A stretch of 64,000 nt of DNA from RBG-13-66-14 sp964436465 (GCA_964436465.1 CAYTCV010000004.1:22827-86826), one strand, 5' to 3'; numbered from the stretch's first letter, positions 1 through 8,767 are shown. Notes: generated by a model from the sequence alone, not told the origin. Made by a program: numbers and translations.

Positions 1-186
1 GGCGTCCTCGTCCGGAATCTCCATGTCGAACTCTTCCTCGAGCTTCATGACCAGCTCGACGGTGTCCAGGGAATCGGCGCCCAGGTCGTCCACGAAGGCG
101 GCATCCGGCGTCACCTGTTCGGCGTCCACACTGAGTTCGTTGACCACGATTTCCTTAACCTTGGTCTCGATCTCTTCGTAGGTCAT
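1..186 (-). CDS. acpP: Acyl carrier protein, cut off at the left edge
   Basis: This gene encodes the small protein that carries growing acyl chains on a phosphopantetheine arm during fatty acid and lipid A synthesis. The first 62 residues are present and the C-terminus lies outside the window. The sequence has the family hallmark GADSLDTVELVM around the modified serine (about residue 39), an acidic helix II, and the usual IPDED end of helix III. The ATG at 186 is preceded by GGGAGG about five bases upstream, which fixes the start. A good sigma-70 promoter lies upstream at 227-256. Family identity is near certain. A dedicated ACP for another pathway cannot be excluded without the neighbours to the left. 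Confidence 0.93.
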   Translation of the reverse strand, partial: MTYEEIETKVKEIVVNELSVDAEQVTPDAAFVDDLGADSLDTVELVMKLEEEFDMEIPDEDA

Positions 187-226
187 TTAAGCCTCCCGCG
201 GGTCCTCGGTTACGTTGCGAGGGGGT

Positions 227-256
227 ACTTTAGCAGCAAAACCCCGGCCGTGTCAA
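227..256 (-). promoter_or_regulatory. Promoter of the acyl carrier protein gene
   Basis: Read on the minus strand, TTGACA (251-256) is separated by 18 bases from TAAAGT (227-232). The first hexamer is an exact match to consensus and the second matches 4 of 6. It lies about 40 bases upstream of the acpP start codon. Confidence 0.65.
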
Positions 257-318
257 GGGAGTCCGCGGGCCCTGACCCGACACGAGCATCCATTTTCAGG
301 CCGCCGTGAAATAAATGC

Positions 319-347
319 TTGAAATCAGTTCCGAAGCTGTCTATACT
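319..347 (+). promoter_or_regulatory. Promoter of the TetR-RND-LolA-barrel operon
   Basis: TTGAAA (319-324), a 17-base spacer and TATACT (342-347) match the sigma-70 pattern 5/6 and 5/6. Transcription would begin near 354, just before the inverted repeat at 356-385. Confidence 0.7.
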
Positions 348-355
348 ACCTGACG

Positions 356-385
356 AACCGACCAGTAATACATAATCAGTCGGTT
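356..385 (+). promoter_or_regulatory. Inverted repeat, likely TetR operator
   Basis: AACCGAC (356-362) and GTCGGTT (379-385) are perfect 7-base inverted arms around a 16-base AT-rich spacer. They sit directly over the predicted transcription start and upstream of the tetR-family gene, the classic position for an autoregulatory operator. The assignment to this regulator is inferred from position. Confidence 0.6.
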
Positions 386-419
386 GTTCATATCTGGATA
401 CTTCAGTCAAGGGGGGACT

Positions 420-998
420 TTGTCCGAAAACACCAAAGAAACGATTCTCGACGCGGCCAAGCGGCTCTTCATCCGCTTCGGCAAGCGTAAAACATCGGTG
501 GACGAAATCGCGCGCGCCGCCCAGGTCGGCAAGGGCACGGTCTATTTCCACTTCAAGAGCAAAGAGGAAATCTGGGACACCATCGTCGACGAGGAGGTGG
601 AGGCCGGTATCCGGTGCATAACCGAGGCCCTGGAACAGGCCGATACGGCCCGGGAAAAGCTCCGCGCCTACATCCAAATCCGGTACAAGGTCTTCGGTGA
701 GGAGCTGGACATCCTCAACATCCAACAGGGTGTACTCGACGAGCTCTTCCCCGAGATTACCCAGGTCATCGAGGAGTTCAAGACGAAGGAAATCGAGTTC
801 CTGAAAGAAATCCTCGCCTACGGCGTCCGGCGCGGGGAGTTCCGGGAGGTTGACCTCGAACCCCTGCCGATGATTCTGGTCACCATGCTCGAGTCCTTGA
901 GCGAGTACTGGGTAAGGAAGGTACGCCTAATCGGTATCGAAGAGACCATAGACAACCTCCTCAACGTTTTTTTCTACGGGCTGTTGAAGACAGGCTGA
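420..998 (+). CDS. TetR/AcrR-family transcriptional repressor
   Basis: This is a one-component repressor that probably controls its own operon. Residues 5-50 form the TetR helix-turn-helix (TILDAAKRLF, then TSVDEIARAAQVGKGTVYFH), ending in the typical YFHFKSKEE segment. Residues 60-192 are an all-helical ligand-binding region with no recognisable ligand signature. I chose the TTG at 420 because AAGGGGGG lies just upstream; the in-frame TTG at 384 would fall inside the operator. The next gene starts 19 bases after the stop, so the regulator appears to be the first gene of the exporter operon. Its ligand is probably the lipid or drug moved by that exporter (inference). Confidence 0.88.
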   Translation: MSENTKETILDAAKRLFIRFGKRKTSVDEIARAAQVGKGTVYFHFKSKEEIWDTIVDEEVEAGIRCITEALEQADTAREKLRAYIQIRYKVFGEELDILNIQQGVLDELFPEITQVIEEFKTKEIEFLKEILAYGVRRGEFREVDLEPLPMILVTMLESLSEYWVRKVRLIGIEETIDNLLNVFFYGLLKTG

Positions 999-1017
999 CA
1001 ACGCCCTTAGGGGAATC

Positions 1018-4000
1018 TTGGAAAAAATCGCCGCGTTCATCGTCCGCCACCGCTGGCCGGTCCTGGTCGCCGTCCTCGCCGTGACCGGCTTCTTTTTCTG
1101 GGGCATGGGCAAGCTTGAGGTCAAAACCGATTTTATGACCTCCTTCGACCCCAACGAGCCGGTGGTGAAGCTCTACGACTACATGGGTCAAGCCTTCGGC
1201 GGCAACGACGTCGCCCTGGTGGCCCTGGAAACGGACGACGTCTTCCGCCGCGACATTCTCGGTGCAATGCGGGGCTTCGCCCGAAAGGCCGAGACCCTGG
1301 AGGGTGTGGACTCCGTCCTGTGCCTGACCGACATGATGGATATCAGGAAAACCGCCGATGGCATCGAGGTGGGCGACCTCTTCAACCCCGGTGAGCTGCC
1401 GGGCCAGAATGAAATAGACGCCCGGCGCGGCTACATCCTGGGAAAGGAGATGTACACAGGCATCTTCGTCTCGCCCTCGGGAAGAATGGCGGTCATCCTG
1501 GTCCGTCTCACCGGAAACGGTAAGGTGGACCGGGTGGAGCTGGGCCAGGAGCTGCGCCGGATGGCCGATGAGGAGTTCACCGGTACGGGGGTGAAGCTCT
1601 ATTACGCCGGCCTCCCCTTCCAGATTTACTACATAAACCAAATCGTACTCGACGACATGGGCCTGTTGACCCCGGTGGTCTTCGGGCTGGTGGCGCTGGT
1701 CCTGGGGCTCTTCTACCGCCGCCTGGCGGGCGTGTTCCTGCCGCTCGCGGGAGTGGGGTTCGCCGTGGTGTGGAGCCTGGGGCTCATGGGGCTCACCGGG
1801 ACCCCCATCTCAATCATGACCGGCGTACTCCCGGTGGTATTGGTGGCGGTGGGCTCGGCCTACGCCATCCATGTAGTTAGCCGGTACGTTGACGAGCGGC
1901 GGCTGGTGGGAGACCGGCGCGAGGCCACCCGGCGCGCCTTCTCCCACGTCGGCCTCCCGGTGCTCTTCGCCGGACTGACCACGGTGGTCGGCTTCGGCTC
2001 CCTGGCCAGCGCCAACATCCAGATAATCCGCGAGATGGGCCTGTTCGCCGCCTTCGGCGTCTTCGGGGCCATGGTCATCTCCCTGACCCTGGTCCCGGCG
2101 GTCCTGGCCATAATCGGCGGGTCGGTCAAGCACGATTTCGTGAACCGCATAGTCGAGCCGGGTAGGATTTCCCACGCGGTGAGCCGTTTCATCGAGCACC
2201 GTCCCAGGCTCATCAGCCTCGGCGTTCTGGTCCTCTTCATCGCCGGCGTCGTCGCGCTTCCCTACGTCCGGCGCGAGGTGAATCTGGTCGAGTTCTTCCC
2301 CGAGGACTCCACCATGCGCTCGAGCGAGCGGGTAATCGAAAGGCACTTCGGCGGCAGCGTCCCGATGCAGGTGTACGTACAGGGGGACATCCGCCACCCC
2401 AGCGTCCTGGCGCGCATGGAGCGCATCGAGAAGCTGATGCGTTCCCGGGTGGGTCACGGCGCCCAGAGCATCGGGGCACTCCTGAGCGAGCTCGACTTCA
2501 ACCTGTACGGCGAGCGCCGTGTCCCGCCCACACGTGCCGGGGTCAACGAGCTGTTCTACCTCATCGAGGGCAACAACCTGCTGAAGAATCTGGTCGCCCG
2601 GGGCGGTTACTTCCCACCGGATGCGGTGCGCCGGCTCGCCGCGTTTTACCCGACCTCCACCCAAAACGATGGGGAGACCGATGCGGAAGAGGGTCTGGAG
2701 ACCGAGGCGGTCATCGTCACCAACGTCTCCAGCTCCCGGACCCAGGAGATGATAGCCCACGACAAGGTTGTCGAGGAATTCCTGAAGCATGACGTCCCGC
2801 GGTTGGAGTCGCCGGTGACGGTGGCCGACCTGGACGAGACGGCCTTCGGTGAGCTGCGGGATTATCAGCTCGGCTGGCTCGCCTGGGGGCTCTCGCAAGA
2901 CGCGCAGTACCGGGGGTTCAAGCTTGGGCGGGAGGAGGCTCTGCTCCTGCTCCGTGAGATGAGGCTCGGCGAGCCGGTCTCACTGGACGCCGAGACCATC
3001 GCCGGCACCCTGACCCCCTGGGTGGAGGACTACGTGAAAAATTCCGGTGACGTGCTCCTGGACGACCTTGCCGCACAGGAGCGCCTGGCCACCGCCATCG
3101 CCGCCGTCTGGCGGCCCGGCGGGAGCCTCTACCCCGACCCGGCGGAAATCTCCGCCGCCGTCGAGAGCGCCCTGCCCGCGTCTTACCTGGCGGAATATCC
3201 CGACGACCCGGATTGGCTCGCCGACATCATCTCCAAGCGGACGACCCACCTGGTCCAGAACGCCGTGGTGGACCGCTGGACCACAGAGGCGTTGGGGAAA
3301 CTTCCCGGGGAGTTCTCCATCGACGCCGAGTTCGTCTCCGACCTGCGCGGGGCCCTCTTCGGGCTCACCGACCGCACGGCCTACGTACCGTCGGACATGG
3401 CGTTTCGCCTGACCGGGGAGGCCCCGAGGGAAATCGTCCCCCTGCTCATCGCGCAGAGTGGCTTCCCCCGCATCTACAGCGTCATGGAAGGCAAGATGGT
3501 GGACAACCAGAAGGTCTCCATGGCCATCGCCTACGTGCTGGTGTTCTTCCTCCTCCTGGCCGTGATGCGCAACGTCGTCGGCGGTCTGCTGGCCTCCATC
3601 CCCATCCTGCTGACGATTCTCTTAAATTTCGCCATCATGGCGCTGTGGGGCATCCCGCTGGACTTCGTCACCATGATGATAGCCAGCCTGGTCATCGGCA
3701 TCGGGGTGGACTACACGATTCATTTCACGGAGTCGTTCCGCCGCGAGCTCGCGCGGTCTGAAAGCCCGGTCACGGCCCTGGAGCGGGTCCTGGCCACCAC
3801 GGGGCGCGCGGTCATCATCAACGCCGCCAGCGTCGCCGCCGGCTTCCTGGTGCTCCTGGCCAGCGAAATCATTCCCCTGCGCCAGTTCGGCGTCCTGGTG
3901 GCGGTGACCATGGTCGCCAGCTCCCTGGCGGCGCTGGTCATCCTCCCGGCCATCTACTTCACCTTCCGGCCTAAATTCATTTTCAACAAGGGGTTAAAAC

Positions 4001-4029
4001 TCCCTACCTCGAAGAAGGAGAAAGAATGA
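1018..4029 (+). CDS. RND superfamily (MMPL-type) lipid/hydrophobe exporter
   Basis: This inner-membrane transporter is driven by the proton gradient and belongs to the MMPL/HpnN-like branch of the RND superfamily. At 1003 residues it has the expected duplicated architecture: an N-terminal membrane helix (about 12-32), a periplasmic loop, a five-helix block (about 215-375), a second helix near 395-415, a long periplasmic domain, and a second helix block (about 835-990). The motif GIGVDYTIHF in the second block is typical. The start is TTG at 1018 with AGGGGA just upstream. Its stop overlaps the next start (ATGA). The LolA-like and barrel partners suggest export of a lipid or lipoprotein-like cargo to the outer membrane, but the substrate is unknown. 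Confidence 0.87.
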   Translation: MEKIAAFIVRHRWPVLVAVLAVTGFFFWGMGKLEVKTDFMTSFDPNEPVVKLYDYMGQAFGGNDVALVALETDDVFRRDILGAMRGFARKAETLEGVDSVLCLTDMMDIRKTADGIEVGDLFNPGELPGQNEIDARRGYILGKEMYTGIFVSPSGRMAVILVRLTGNGKVDRVELGQELRRMADEEFTGTGVKLYYAGLPFQIYYINQIVLDDMGLLTPVVFGLVALVLGLFYRRLAGVFLPLAGVGFAVVWSLGLMGLTGTPISIMTGVLPVVLVAVGSAYAIHVVSRYVDERRLVGDRREATRRAFSHVGLPVLFAGLTTVVGFGSLASANIQIIREMGLFAAFGVFGAMVISLTLVPAVLAIIGGSVKHDFVNRIVEPGRISHAVSRFIEHRPRLISLGVLVLFIAGVVALPYVRREVNLVEFFPEDSTMRSSERVIERHFGGSVPMQVYVQGDIRHPSVLARMERIEKLMRSRVGHGAQSIGALLSELDFNLYGERRVPPTRAGVNELFYLIEGNNLLKNLVARGGYFPPDAVRRLAAFYPTSTQNDGETDAEEGLETEAVIVTNVSSSRTQEMIAHDKVVEEFLKHDVPRLESPVTVADLDETAFGELRDYQLGWLAWGLSQDAQYRGFKLGREEALLLLREMRLGEPVSLDAETIAGTLTPWVEDYVKNSGDVLLDDLAAQERLATAIAAVWRPGGSLYPDPAEISAAVESALPASYLAEYPDDPDWLADIISKRTTHLVQNAVVDRWTTEALGKLPGEFSIDAEFVSDLRGALFGLTDRTAYVPSDMAFRLTGEAPREIVPLLIAQSGFPRIYSVMEGKMVDNQKVSMAIAYVLVFFLLLAVMRNVVGGLLASIPILLTILLNFAIMALWGIPLDFVTMMIASLVIGIGVDYTIHFTESFRRELARSESPVTALERVLATTGRAVIINAASVAAGFLVLLASEIIPLRQFGVLVAVTMVASSLAALVILPAIYFTFRPKFIFNKGLKLPTSKKEKE

Positions 4030-4757
4030 GACGGTTAACTTCAATCAGCCTGATTCTGGCCCTCGGCGCGTGTGCGCCCGCCCTGGCCATCACCGCCCAG
4101 GGCATTCTGGACAAAATCTCCGACACCCTCACCGGCGCGGCCGACATGACCGCGGTGTATAAAATAACCGTCACCGACGCCGACGGCTCCAGCCAGACTT
4201 CGACGATAAAAATCTGGACCCTGGGCGACGAGAAACGGATGCTCAAGTACACCTCCCCGTCCTCGGTGAAGGGCATAGGCTTCCTGGTGCTGGGCGAGGA
4301 CGAGATGTACTTCTACTCCCCCAGCCGGGCCGACGTCCGCCGCATCGCCGGTCACGCACGCAACGAGGGCTTCCATAACACCGATTTCAGTTACAAGGAC
4401 CTGGCGAGCTACGACTACTCCGCGGACTACACGGCGGAGCTGGTGCAGACCACCGACACGCAGTACAAGCTCAAGCTCACGCCGAAATCCGGCGCCGACA
4501 CGGGCTACGCCAGCCTGGTCATGTGGGTCGACCGGGACACCTGGGTCTTCGACCGTATAGACTTCTACGATTCATCGGGCCTCGTGAAACGGATGACCAC
4601 GGGGTCGGTCTCGGTCCGGGACGGTTACACGACCCTGGGCGCCCTGCTGATGGTCAATCAGGAAAACGGCCACAAGACCCAAATCACCATCTCCAGCGTG
4701 GAGTACGACACCGGCCTCGAATCGTCCTTCTTCAGCCAGCGCGAGCTCAAGAAATGA
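4026..4757 (+). CDS. LolA-like periplasmic outer-membrane lipoprotein-sorting protein
   Basis: This periplasmic carrier has the LolA/LolB fold and belongs to the branch that accompanies MMPL-type transporters. An N-terminal signal peptide (about residues 1-22, ending LALGACAPALA) precedes a domain with the typical segments KIWTLGDEKRMLKY, YFYSPSRADVRRI and YKLKLTPKSG. The cysteine in the signal is not in a clean lipobox, so a soluble product is likely. It overlaps the transporter gene by four bases (ATGA), so the two are translationally coupled. Its likely role is to accept hydrophobic cargo from the RND pump and pass it toward the outer membrane. The family is confident; the cargo is not known. 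Confidence 0.85.
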   Translation: MRRLTSISLILALGACAPALAITAQGILDKISDTLTGAADMTAVYKITVTDADGSSQTSTIKIWTLGDEKRMLKYTSPSSVKGIGFLVLGEDEMYFYSPSRADVRRIAGHARNEGFHNTDFSYKDLASYDYSADYTAELVQTTDTQYKLKLTPKSGADTGYASLVMWVDRDTWVFDRIDFYDSSGLVKRMTTGSVSVRDGYTTLGALLMVNQENGHKTQITISSVEYDTGLESSFFSQRELKK

Positions 4758-4768
4758 GGGGGTGCATG

Positions 4769-6226
4769 ATGAGCTGTAAACCCGTCGTACTTATTCTGGC
4801 GCTCCTGGCGGCCGCCTCGACGGCTCAGGAGGACGAAACCGGCGAGGTGGAGTACCCGGACGAACCGAGCGCGGCGAGCTACGCCCCCGGCGAATCCGAC
4901 GCGGGCGCGGTAGCGGAGGATTCCGGCCTGGTGCCTGAAATCGAGCTGGGCGCCACTATCACCGTGGACCTGCGCCACCTGACCGAACCGCCCCACACCT
5001 TCACCTACAACGAAAACGACCTATTCCTCTCCGTAGCGACCAAGTGGGAGAAGGCCGAGGCCGCCGGCAGCCTGCGCCTGCGCGGGCTGGGATTCTCCAC
5101 CGCCTCCTCCTCGGCCGACCTGGAGTACATCGGCTACGTGGACCCGTGGAGCCTGGAGCTCGAGAGCGCCTACCTCAACCTCTACGGCCTGCCCCTGGAC
5201 CCGGTGGACATCTCCATCGGCAAGCAGGAAATCGGCTGGGGCGTCGGCGACAAGCTGCGGACCTACGACGAGGTCAATCCCGGCGACTACGAGGACCCGC
5301 TGGATTTCGGCGAGCATCTGGGCGTGAACATGGTGCGGCTGACCGGTTGGTTCTCGGGAGCCTGCTTCCTGGAGGGCGTCTTCATCCCCGGCTTCACCCC
5401 GGCCCGTCTCCCGGGCGCGCGGTGGCAAGAGGTCCCGGAGATGGACCTCGGCGAGTTCATGGGTCTTCCGCTGTGGCTGTCGCAGCTCTCCACGCCGGTC
5501 GAGCTACCGGAGTCCTCCCTGGCCGAATCGGCCCGGTACGGAGCCCGGTTCCGGGGCAGCCTGGGGCCGGTGGACCTCGAGCTGGCGTACCTTTACACCC
5601 GGGAGCAACTCCCGGTGGCCACGGAACTGACCGTGGAGCCGACCGTGGACCCCGACGCGCCTCCCTTCACCATCCCGGTGAACGTCACCGCTACGGGCAC
5701 CTTCCCCCGGCGGCACATCATCGGGGCCTCCTTCGCCGCCGATGTTTTCGACCTGGGTCTGTGGGGCGAGGCGGCGGCCTACATCTACCCCGAGGATATT
5801 ACCCAGACCCAGACCAGCCCCCTGGGCACCACCGAGACCGTCCTCTATCCCAAAGGCGTGTTCTTCAAGTGGATGGGCGGCATCGACTACAGCTTCGACG
5901 GTTTCTATACTCAACTCCAGTACATCCACGGCCTGTACGACGAGCGCGGCGCCGCCGAGATGGGCGACTACTTCGTCCTCGCCGTGGAGAAGGGCCTGTT
6001 TTACGACGCGCTGAAAATCCGCCTGGCCGCGGGAGTGGAGGTGCCGGACTTCGAGACCCTCGACCAGAACTGGGGCTTCATACTCCTGCCCGAGCTCACC
6101 TACCAGCCGCTCACGGGATTGAACGTGATTCTCGGCGGTTACTGGCTCGAGGGCGAGGGCGACTCCAAGTTCGCCGGGATGGAGAAAAACGACGAGGTGT
6201 ACCTGAAGGTCCGCGTGGACCTGTAA
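4769..6226 (+). CDS. Predicted outer-membrane beta-barrel of the lipid export operon
   Basis: A signal peptide (MSCKPVVLILALLAAASTAQ) is followed by an acidic linker and about 430 residues of alternating amphipathic strands, ending in an aromatic-rich, strand-like C-terminus (VYLKVRVDL). The segment SIGKQEIGWGVGDKLR followed by a DEVNPGDY stretch resembles DUF1302-type porins that sit beside RND/LolA-like pairs. AGGGGG at 4757-4762 best fits the ATG at 4769; the ATGs at 4754 and 4766 are alternatives. It is the last gene before a strong terminator. I infer an outer-membrane receptor or conduit for the exported cargo. The barrel topology is reasonably sure and the family name less so. Confidence 0.72.
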   Translation: MSCKPVVLILALLAAASTAQEDETGEVEYPDEPSAASYAPGESDAGAVAEDSGLVPEIELGATITVDLRHLTEPPHTFTYNENDLFLSVATKWEKAEAAGSLRLRGLGFSTASSSADLEYIGYVDPWSLELESAYLNLYGLPLDPVDISIGKQEIGWGVGDKLRTYDEVNPGDYEDPLDFGEHLGVNMVRLTGWFSGACFLEGVFIPGFTPARLPGARWQEVPEMDLGEFMGLPLWLSQLSTPVELPESSLAESARYGARFRGSLGPVDLELAYLYTREQLPVATELTVEPTVDPDAPPFTIPVNVTATGTFPRRHIIGASFAADVFDLGLWGEAAAYIYPEDITQTQTSPLGTTETVLYPKGVFFKWMGGIDYSFDGFYTQLQYIHGLYDERGAAEMGDYFVLAVEKGLFYDALKIRLAAGVEVPDFETLDQNWGFILLPELTYQPLTGLNVILGGYWLEGEGDSKFAGMEKNDEVYLKVRVDL

Positions 6227-6244
6227 GCCGGGCATTCAATACTG

Positions 6245-6272
6245 AAAAAGCGGGCCCCACGGCCCGTTTTTT
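6245..6272 (+). terminator. Bidirectional intrinsic terminator
   Basis: CGGGCC (6251-6256), a four-base loop and GGCCCG (6261-6266) are followed by six Ts and preceded by five As. It ends the exporter operon and can also stop the oppositely oriented TonB-type gene. Confidence 0.85.
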
Positions 6273-6292
6273 CTTTCGGTTGACTTACAGAT

Positions 6293-6919
6293 TTAGGGGA
6301 AATACTCCGGCTGGCGGTAGGCGACTGTCCGCTCCAGCACCCAGCCCACCGGCTCGCCGTTCACGGTGGCCGGATTCCACAGGGTTTTGGCGAAGAAGTC
6401 CAGGGCGTCCAGGTCGGCCTCGCGGCGGCCCGAGCTCTCGATGACCCACACCTTCCCCGGTCGGCCGTCCGGCGTGACGTACACGCCCACCCGGACCTCG
6501 CCCTCCCAGCGGCGGTCGTTCAGCTTCAGGGGCGGGGCGTCGGGGAGGAAGATGCCGGTCGGCTCGACCACGCATACCGATGAGGGCATATCCGGGGAGG
6601 AGCCGAGGTCGGCCTCACCAATCGGTTCGCCCAGGCTTGCCGATTCGAGTGAAAGCGGCCGGGATTCGATTCCCGTGGAATCCGCGGCGAGCCCGGTCTC
6701 CGCCGAGGCCGGCACGGTCATAGGCGCCGGGACGATGGCCTCGGGCATCCCCGGCGGCTCTACAGCCGGCTCCGCTTCCAGGTCCACGACGACGGGCAGC
6801 TCGTTACAGGCCCGCGCGGGGGGCTCCACGGAGGCCGGACCGGCCACCAGCGCCCGCAGGAAAAGCAGGTGCGCCAGGACGGAGAGGAGAATGCCGTTTC
6901 TGATGAGGCCGGTTCTCAC
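6293..6919 (-). CDS. TonB-family C-terminal domain protein (copy 1)
   Basis: This is a periplasmic, inner-membrane-anchored protein with a TonB C-terminal domain. One N-terminal membrane helix (about 8-27) leads into a proline- and alanine-rich spacer (about 30-110). The C-terminal domain (about 130-205) contains WEGEVRVGVYVTPDGRP, VIESSGRREADLDAL and WNPATVNGEPV, all typical of TonB_C. The start is GTG, with GGAG about ten bases upstream. Classical TonB couples the ExbBD motor to outer-membrane transporters, but no exbB or exbD gene is in the window. A structural or signalling role is also possible. It is a paralogue of the gene at 7010-7657. Confidence 0.8.
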   Translation of the reverse strand: MRTGLIRNGILLSVLAHLLFLRALVAGPASVEPPARACNELPVVVDLEAEPAVEPPGMPEAIVPAPMTVPASAETGLAADSTGIESRPLSLESASLGEPIGEADLGSSPDMPSSVCVVEPTGIFLPDAPPLKLNDRRWEGEVRVGVYVTPDGRPGKVWVIESSGRREADLDALDFFAKTLWNPATVNGEPVGWVLERTVAYRQPEYFP

Positions 6920-6976
6920 GCGTTCGAGGCTCCGAAATTTTTGGGGAAACGTCGGCTGCCGACCCGATTTTACAAT

Positions 6977-6998
6977 AAAAAAGGCGGCCTTCGCCGCC
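6977..6998 (-). terminator. Intrinsic terminator of the second TonB-type gene
   Basis: On the minus strand GGCGGC and GCCGCC arms (6983-6988 and 6993-6998) with a four-base loop are followed by six Ts (6977-6982). Confidence 0.8.
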
Positions 6999-7009
6999 CC
7001 GGTCCGGGT

Positions 7010-7657
7010 CTAAAACATGGTCGTCTGATAGGCCATTTCGTAGGGTACTTTTACGAAGAGGCGGCAGATGGTGGGTTTCCCGTCCACGGTAGCCGGCCGC
7101 CATTCGGTGTCGCGGTAGCAGGTCAGGGCGTCGCGGTCGGCATCCTCCCGGCCGGAGGATTCCTCCACCCACAGGTCCACCAGACGCCCCTGGGCATCAA
7201 TCAGGAGCCCCAGCGTGACCGTCCCCTCCCACCGGGAGCTGGCGAGGGACTCCGGCATGACCGGGTTGTGCCGCCCGCTGACGAGGACCGGCTGGACGAT
7301 GACGGCCGGCACGTTGTAGTTGTAACGGAAATCGAAGGTTTCCACCGCCGGCGTCGTCTGGTCGCTCTCGTCCTCCGGCTGGCCCTGCTCCTTCTCGGTT
7401 TCGATGTCCCTGTCCTCGACCACGATGGGCTGTGTAATCCCATCTATCAGCTGGCGGATGGTCGCCAGGCGCTGCGGCTCGGCATCGGGCTCGGTGACGA
7501 TGGACAGTACGCTTATGGGCCCACCGTTGTAGTTCGGCGGCTCCCCCCGCGCCACCCCGAGCCGGATGACCCACATCAAAATCAGCAGGTTGACCAGCAG
7601 GGACAACAGCAGGTAGCGGCGAATCCCGCGCCAACCTTGATTGTTTTGTTCCATCAT
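7010..7657 (-). CDS. TonB-family C-terminal domain protein (copy 2)
   Basis: The architecture is the same as in the adjacent copy: a membrane helix at about residues 15-32, a spacer rich in charged residues (about 50-120), and a TonB_C domain (about 140-210) with WEGTVTLGLLIDAQGRL, VEESSGREDADRDAL and WRPATVDGKP. The shared order WEG, ESSGRE(x)AD, W(x)PATV shows a duplication. The spacer is much less proline-rich than in classical TonB. Its own terminator separates it from copy 1, so the two are probably expressed independently. The start is one of two adjacent ATGs and the ribosome site is weak. The function is inferred only from the domain. Confidence 0.78.
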   Translation of the reverse strand: MMEQNNQGWRGIRRYLLLSLLVNLLILMWVIRLGVARGEPPNYNGGPISVLSIVTEPDAEPQRLATIRQLIDGITQPIVVEDRDIETEKEQGQPEDESDQTTPAVETFDFRYNYNVPAVIVQPVLVSGRHNPVMPESLASSRWEGTVTLGLLIDAQGRLVDLWVEESSGREDADRDALTCYRDTEWRPATVDGKPTICRLFVKVPYEMAYQTTMF

Positions 7658-7726
7658 GCACCGGGGCTTGACAGGGCGCTTCCGAGATGGGATGGTTTAG
7701 CGGTCAACCCTACCGGAGGTCGCGCC

Positions 7727-8767
7727 GTGCCGGTGAAAACCATCGCCTGGGAGAACGATTCACTGGTAATCCTCGACCAAACCCGGCTGCCGACCGAGGA
7801 GCGCTACGTCGTCCTGGAGACCGTCGAGGACGTCCACCGGGCCGTCAAGCGGCTCGAAGTCCGCGGCGCCCCGGCCATCGGTGTCGCGGCGGCGCTGGGC
7901 CTGTACGTCGCCGTCCGGGACGGCTCTTTCACTACATACGATAGCCTCAAAAAGGCGATTCGTCAAGCGGCGGATTACCTGGCGTCGAGCCGACCCACGG
8001 CGGTCAACCTCACCTGGGCCCTGGAGCGGATGGCGGCCGTGGCCGAACGGACGCCCGGAGCGGAGCCGGAGGCCGTGAAACGGGCCCTTTTAACCGAGGC
8101 GCTCGCCATCCTGGCCGAGGACCGGGACACCTGCCGGGCCATCGGGCGCCACGGTCAGGCGCTCCTCGCGGACGGCTCTTCCGTTCTGACCCACTGCAAC
8201 GCGGGGGGGCTGGCCACCGTGGACTACGGCACCGCCCTGGGCGTCGTCTACGCCGCGGTGGAGGCGGGGAAGAAAATCCGCGTCTTCGCCGACGAGACCC
8301 GGCCGCTGTTGCAGGGGGCCAGACTCACCGCCTGGGAGCTGGAGAAATCCGGCGTGCCGGTCACGCTCATCTGCGACGACATGGCGGCCACGGTGATGGC
8401 CCGCGGTCTGGTGGACTGCGTCGTAACCGGGGCGGACCGCATAGCCGCCAACGGCGACACGGCCAATAAAATCGGCACCTACGGCCTGGCCGTCCTGGCC
8501 CGGGAGCACGGCCTGCCGTTCTACGTCGCCGCCCCGCTCTCAACTTTCGATTTCAGCCTCCCCGCCGGGGACGGGATTCCCATCGAGGAACGTGACCCGG
8601 ACGAGGTCCGCCGGTTCCGCGGCGTTCAAACCGCACCGGCGGAGGTGGACGTTTTCAATCCCGCCTTCGACGTGACCCCTCACCGCTACGTCACCGCCTT
8701 CATCACCGAGCGCGGGGTCGTCCGGCCGCCGTTCGGGGAGACGTTGAAAGGTTTGTCCGGTCTTTAA
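7727..8767 (+). CDS. mtnA: S-methyl-5-thioribose-1-phosphate isomerase
   Basis: This enzyme converts methylthioribose-1-phosphate to methylthioribulose-1-phosphate in methionine salvage. The 346-residue length matches the family. Signature segments are RGAPAIGVAAALG, LTHCNAGGLAT with the catalytic cysteine, DETRPLLQGARLTAWEL, TGADRIAANGDTANKIGTY with the catalytic aspartate, and NPAFDVTP. The GTG at 7727 is fixed by CCGGAGG seven bases upstream. Other salvage genes are absent here, so it stands alone. The related ribose-1,5-bisphosphate isomerase shares the fold, but the motifs and length favour MtnA. Confidence 0.95.
   Translation: MPVKTIAWENDSLVILDQTRLPTEERYVVLETVEDVHRAVKRLEVRGAPAIGVAAALGLYVAVRDGSFTTYDSLKKAIRQAADYLASSRPTAVNLTWALERMAAVAERTPGAEPEAVKRALLTEALAILAEDRDTCRAIGRHGQALLADGSSVLTHCNAGGLATVDYGTALGVVYAAVEAGKKIRVFADETRPLLQGARLTAWELEKSGVPVTLICDDMAATVMARGLVDCVVTGADRIAANGDTANKIGTYGLAVLAREHGLPFYVAAPLSTFDFSLPAGDGIPIEERDPDEVRRFRGVQTAPAEVDVFNPAFDVTPHRYVTAFITERGVVRPPFGETLKGLSGL

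Noticed and set aside
1810..2898. A 362-codon open frame on the minus strand
   Set aside because: It is antisense to the RND transporter gene and shows only the low-complexity His/Gly/Asp composition typical of shadow frames.
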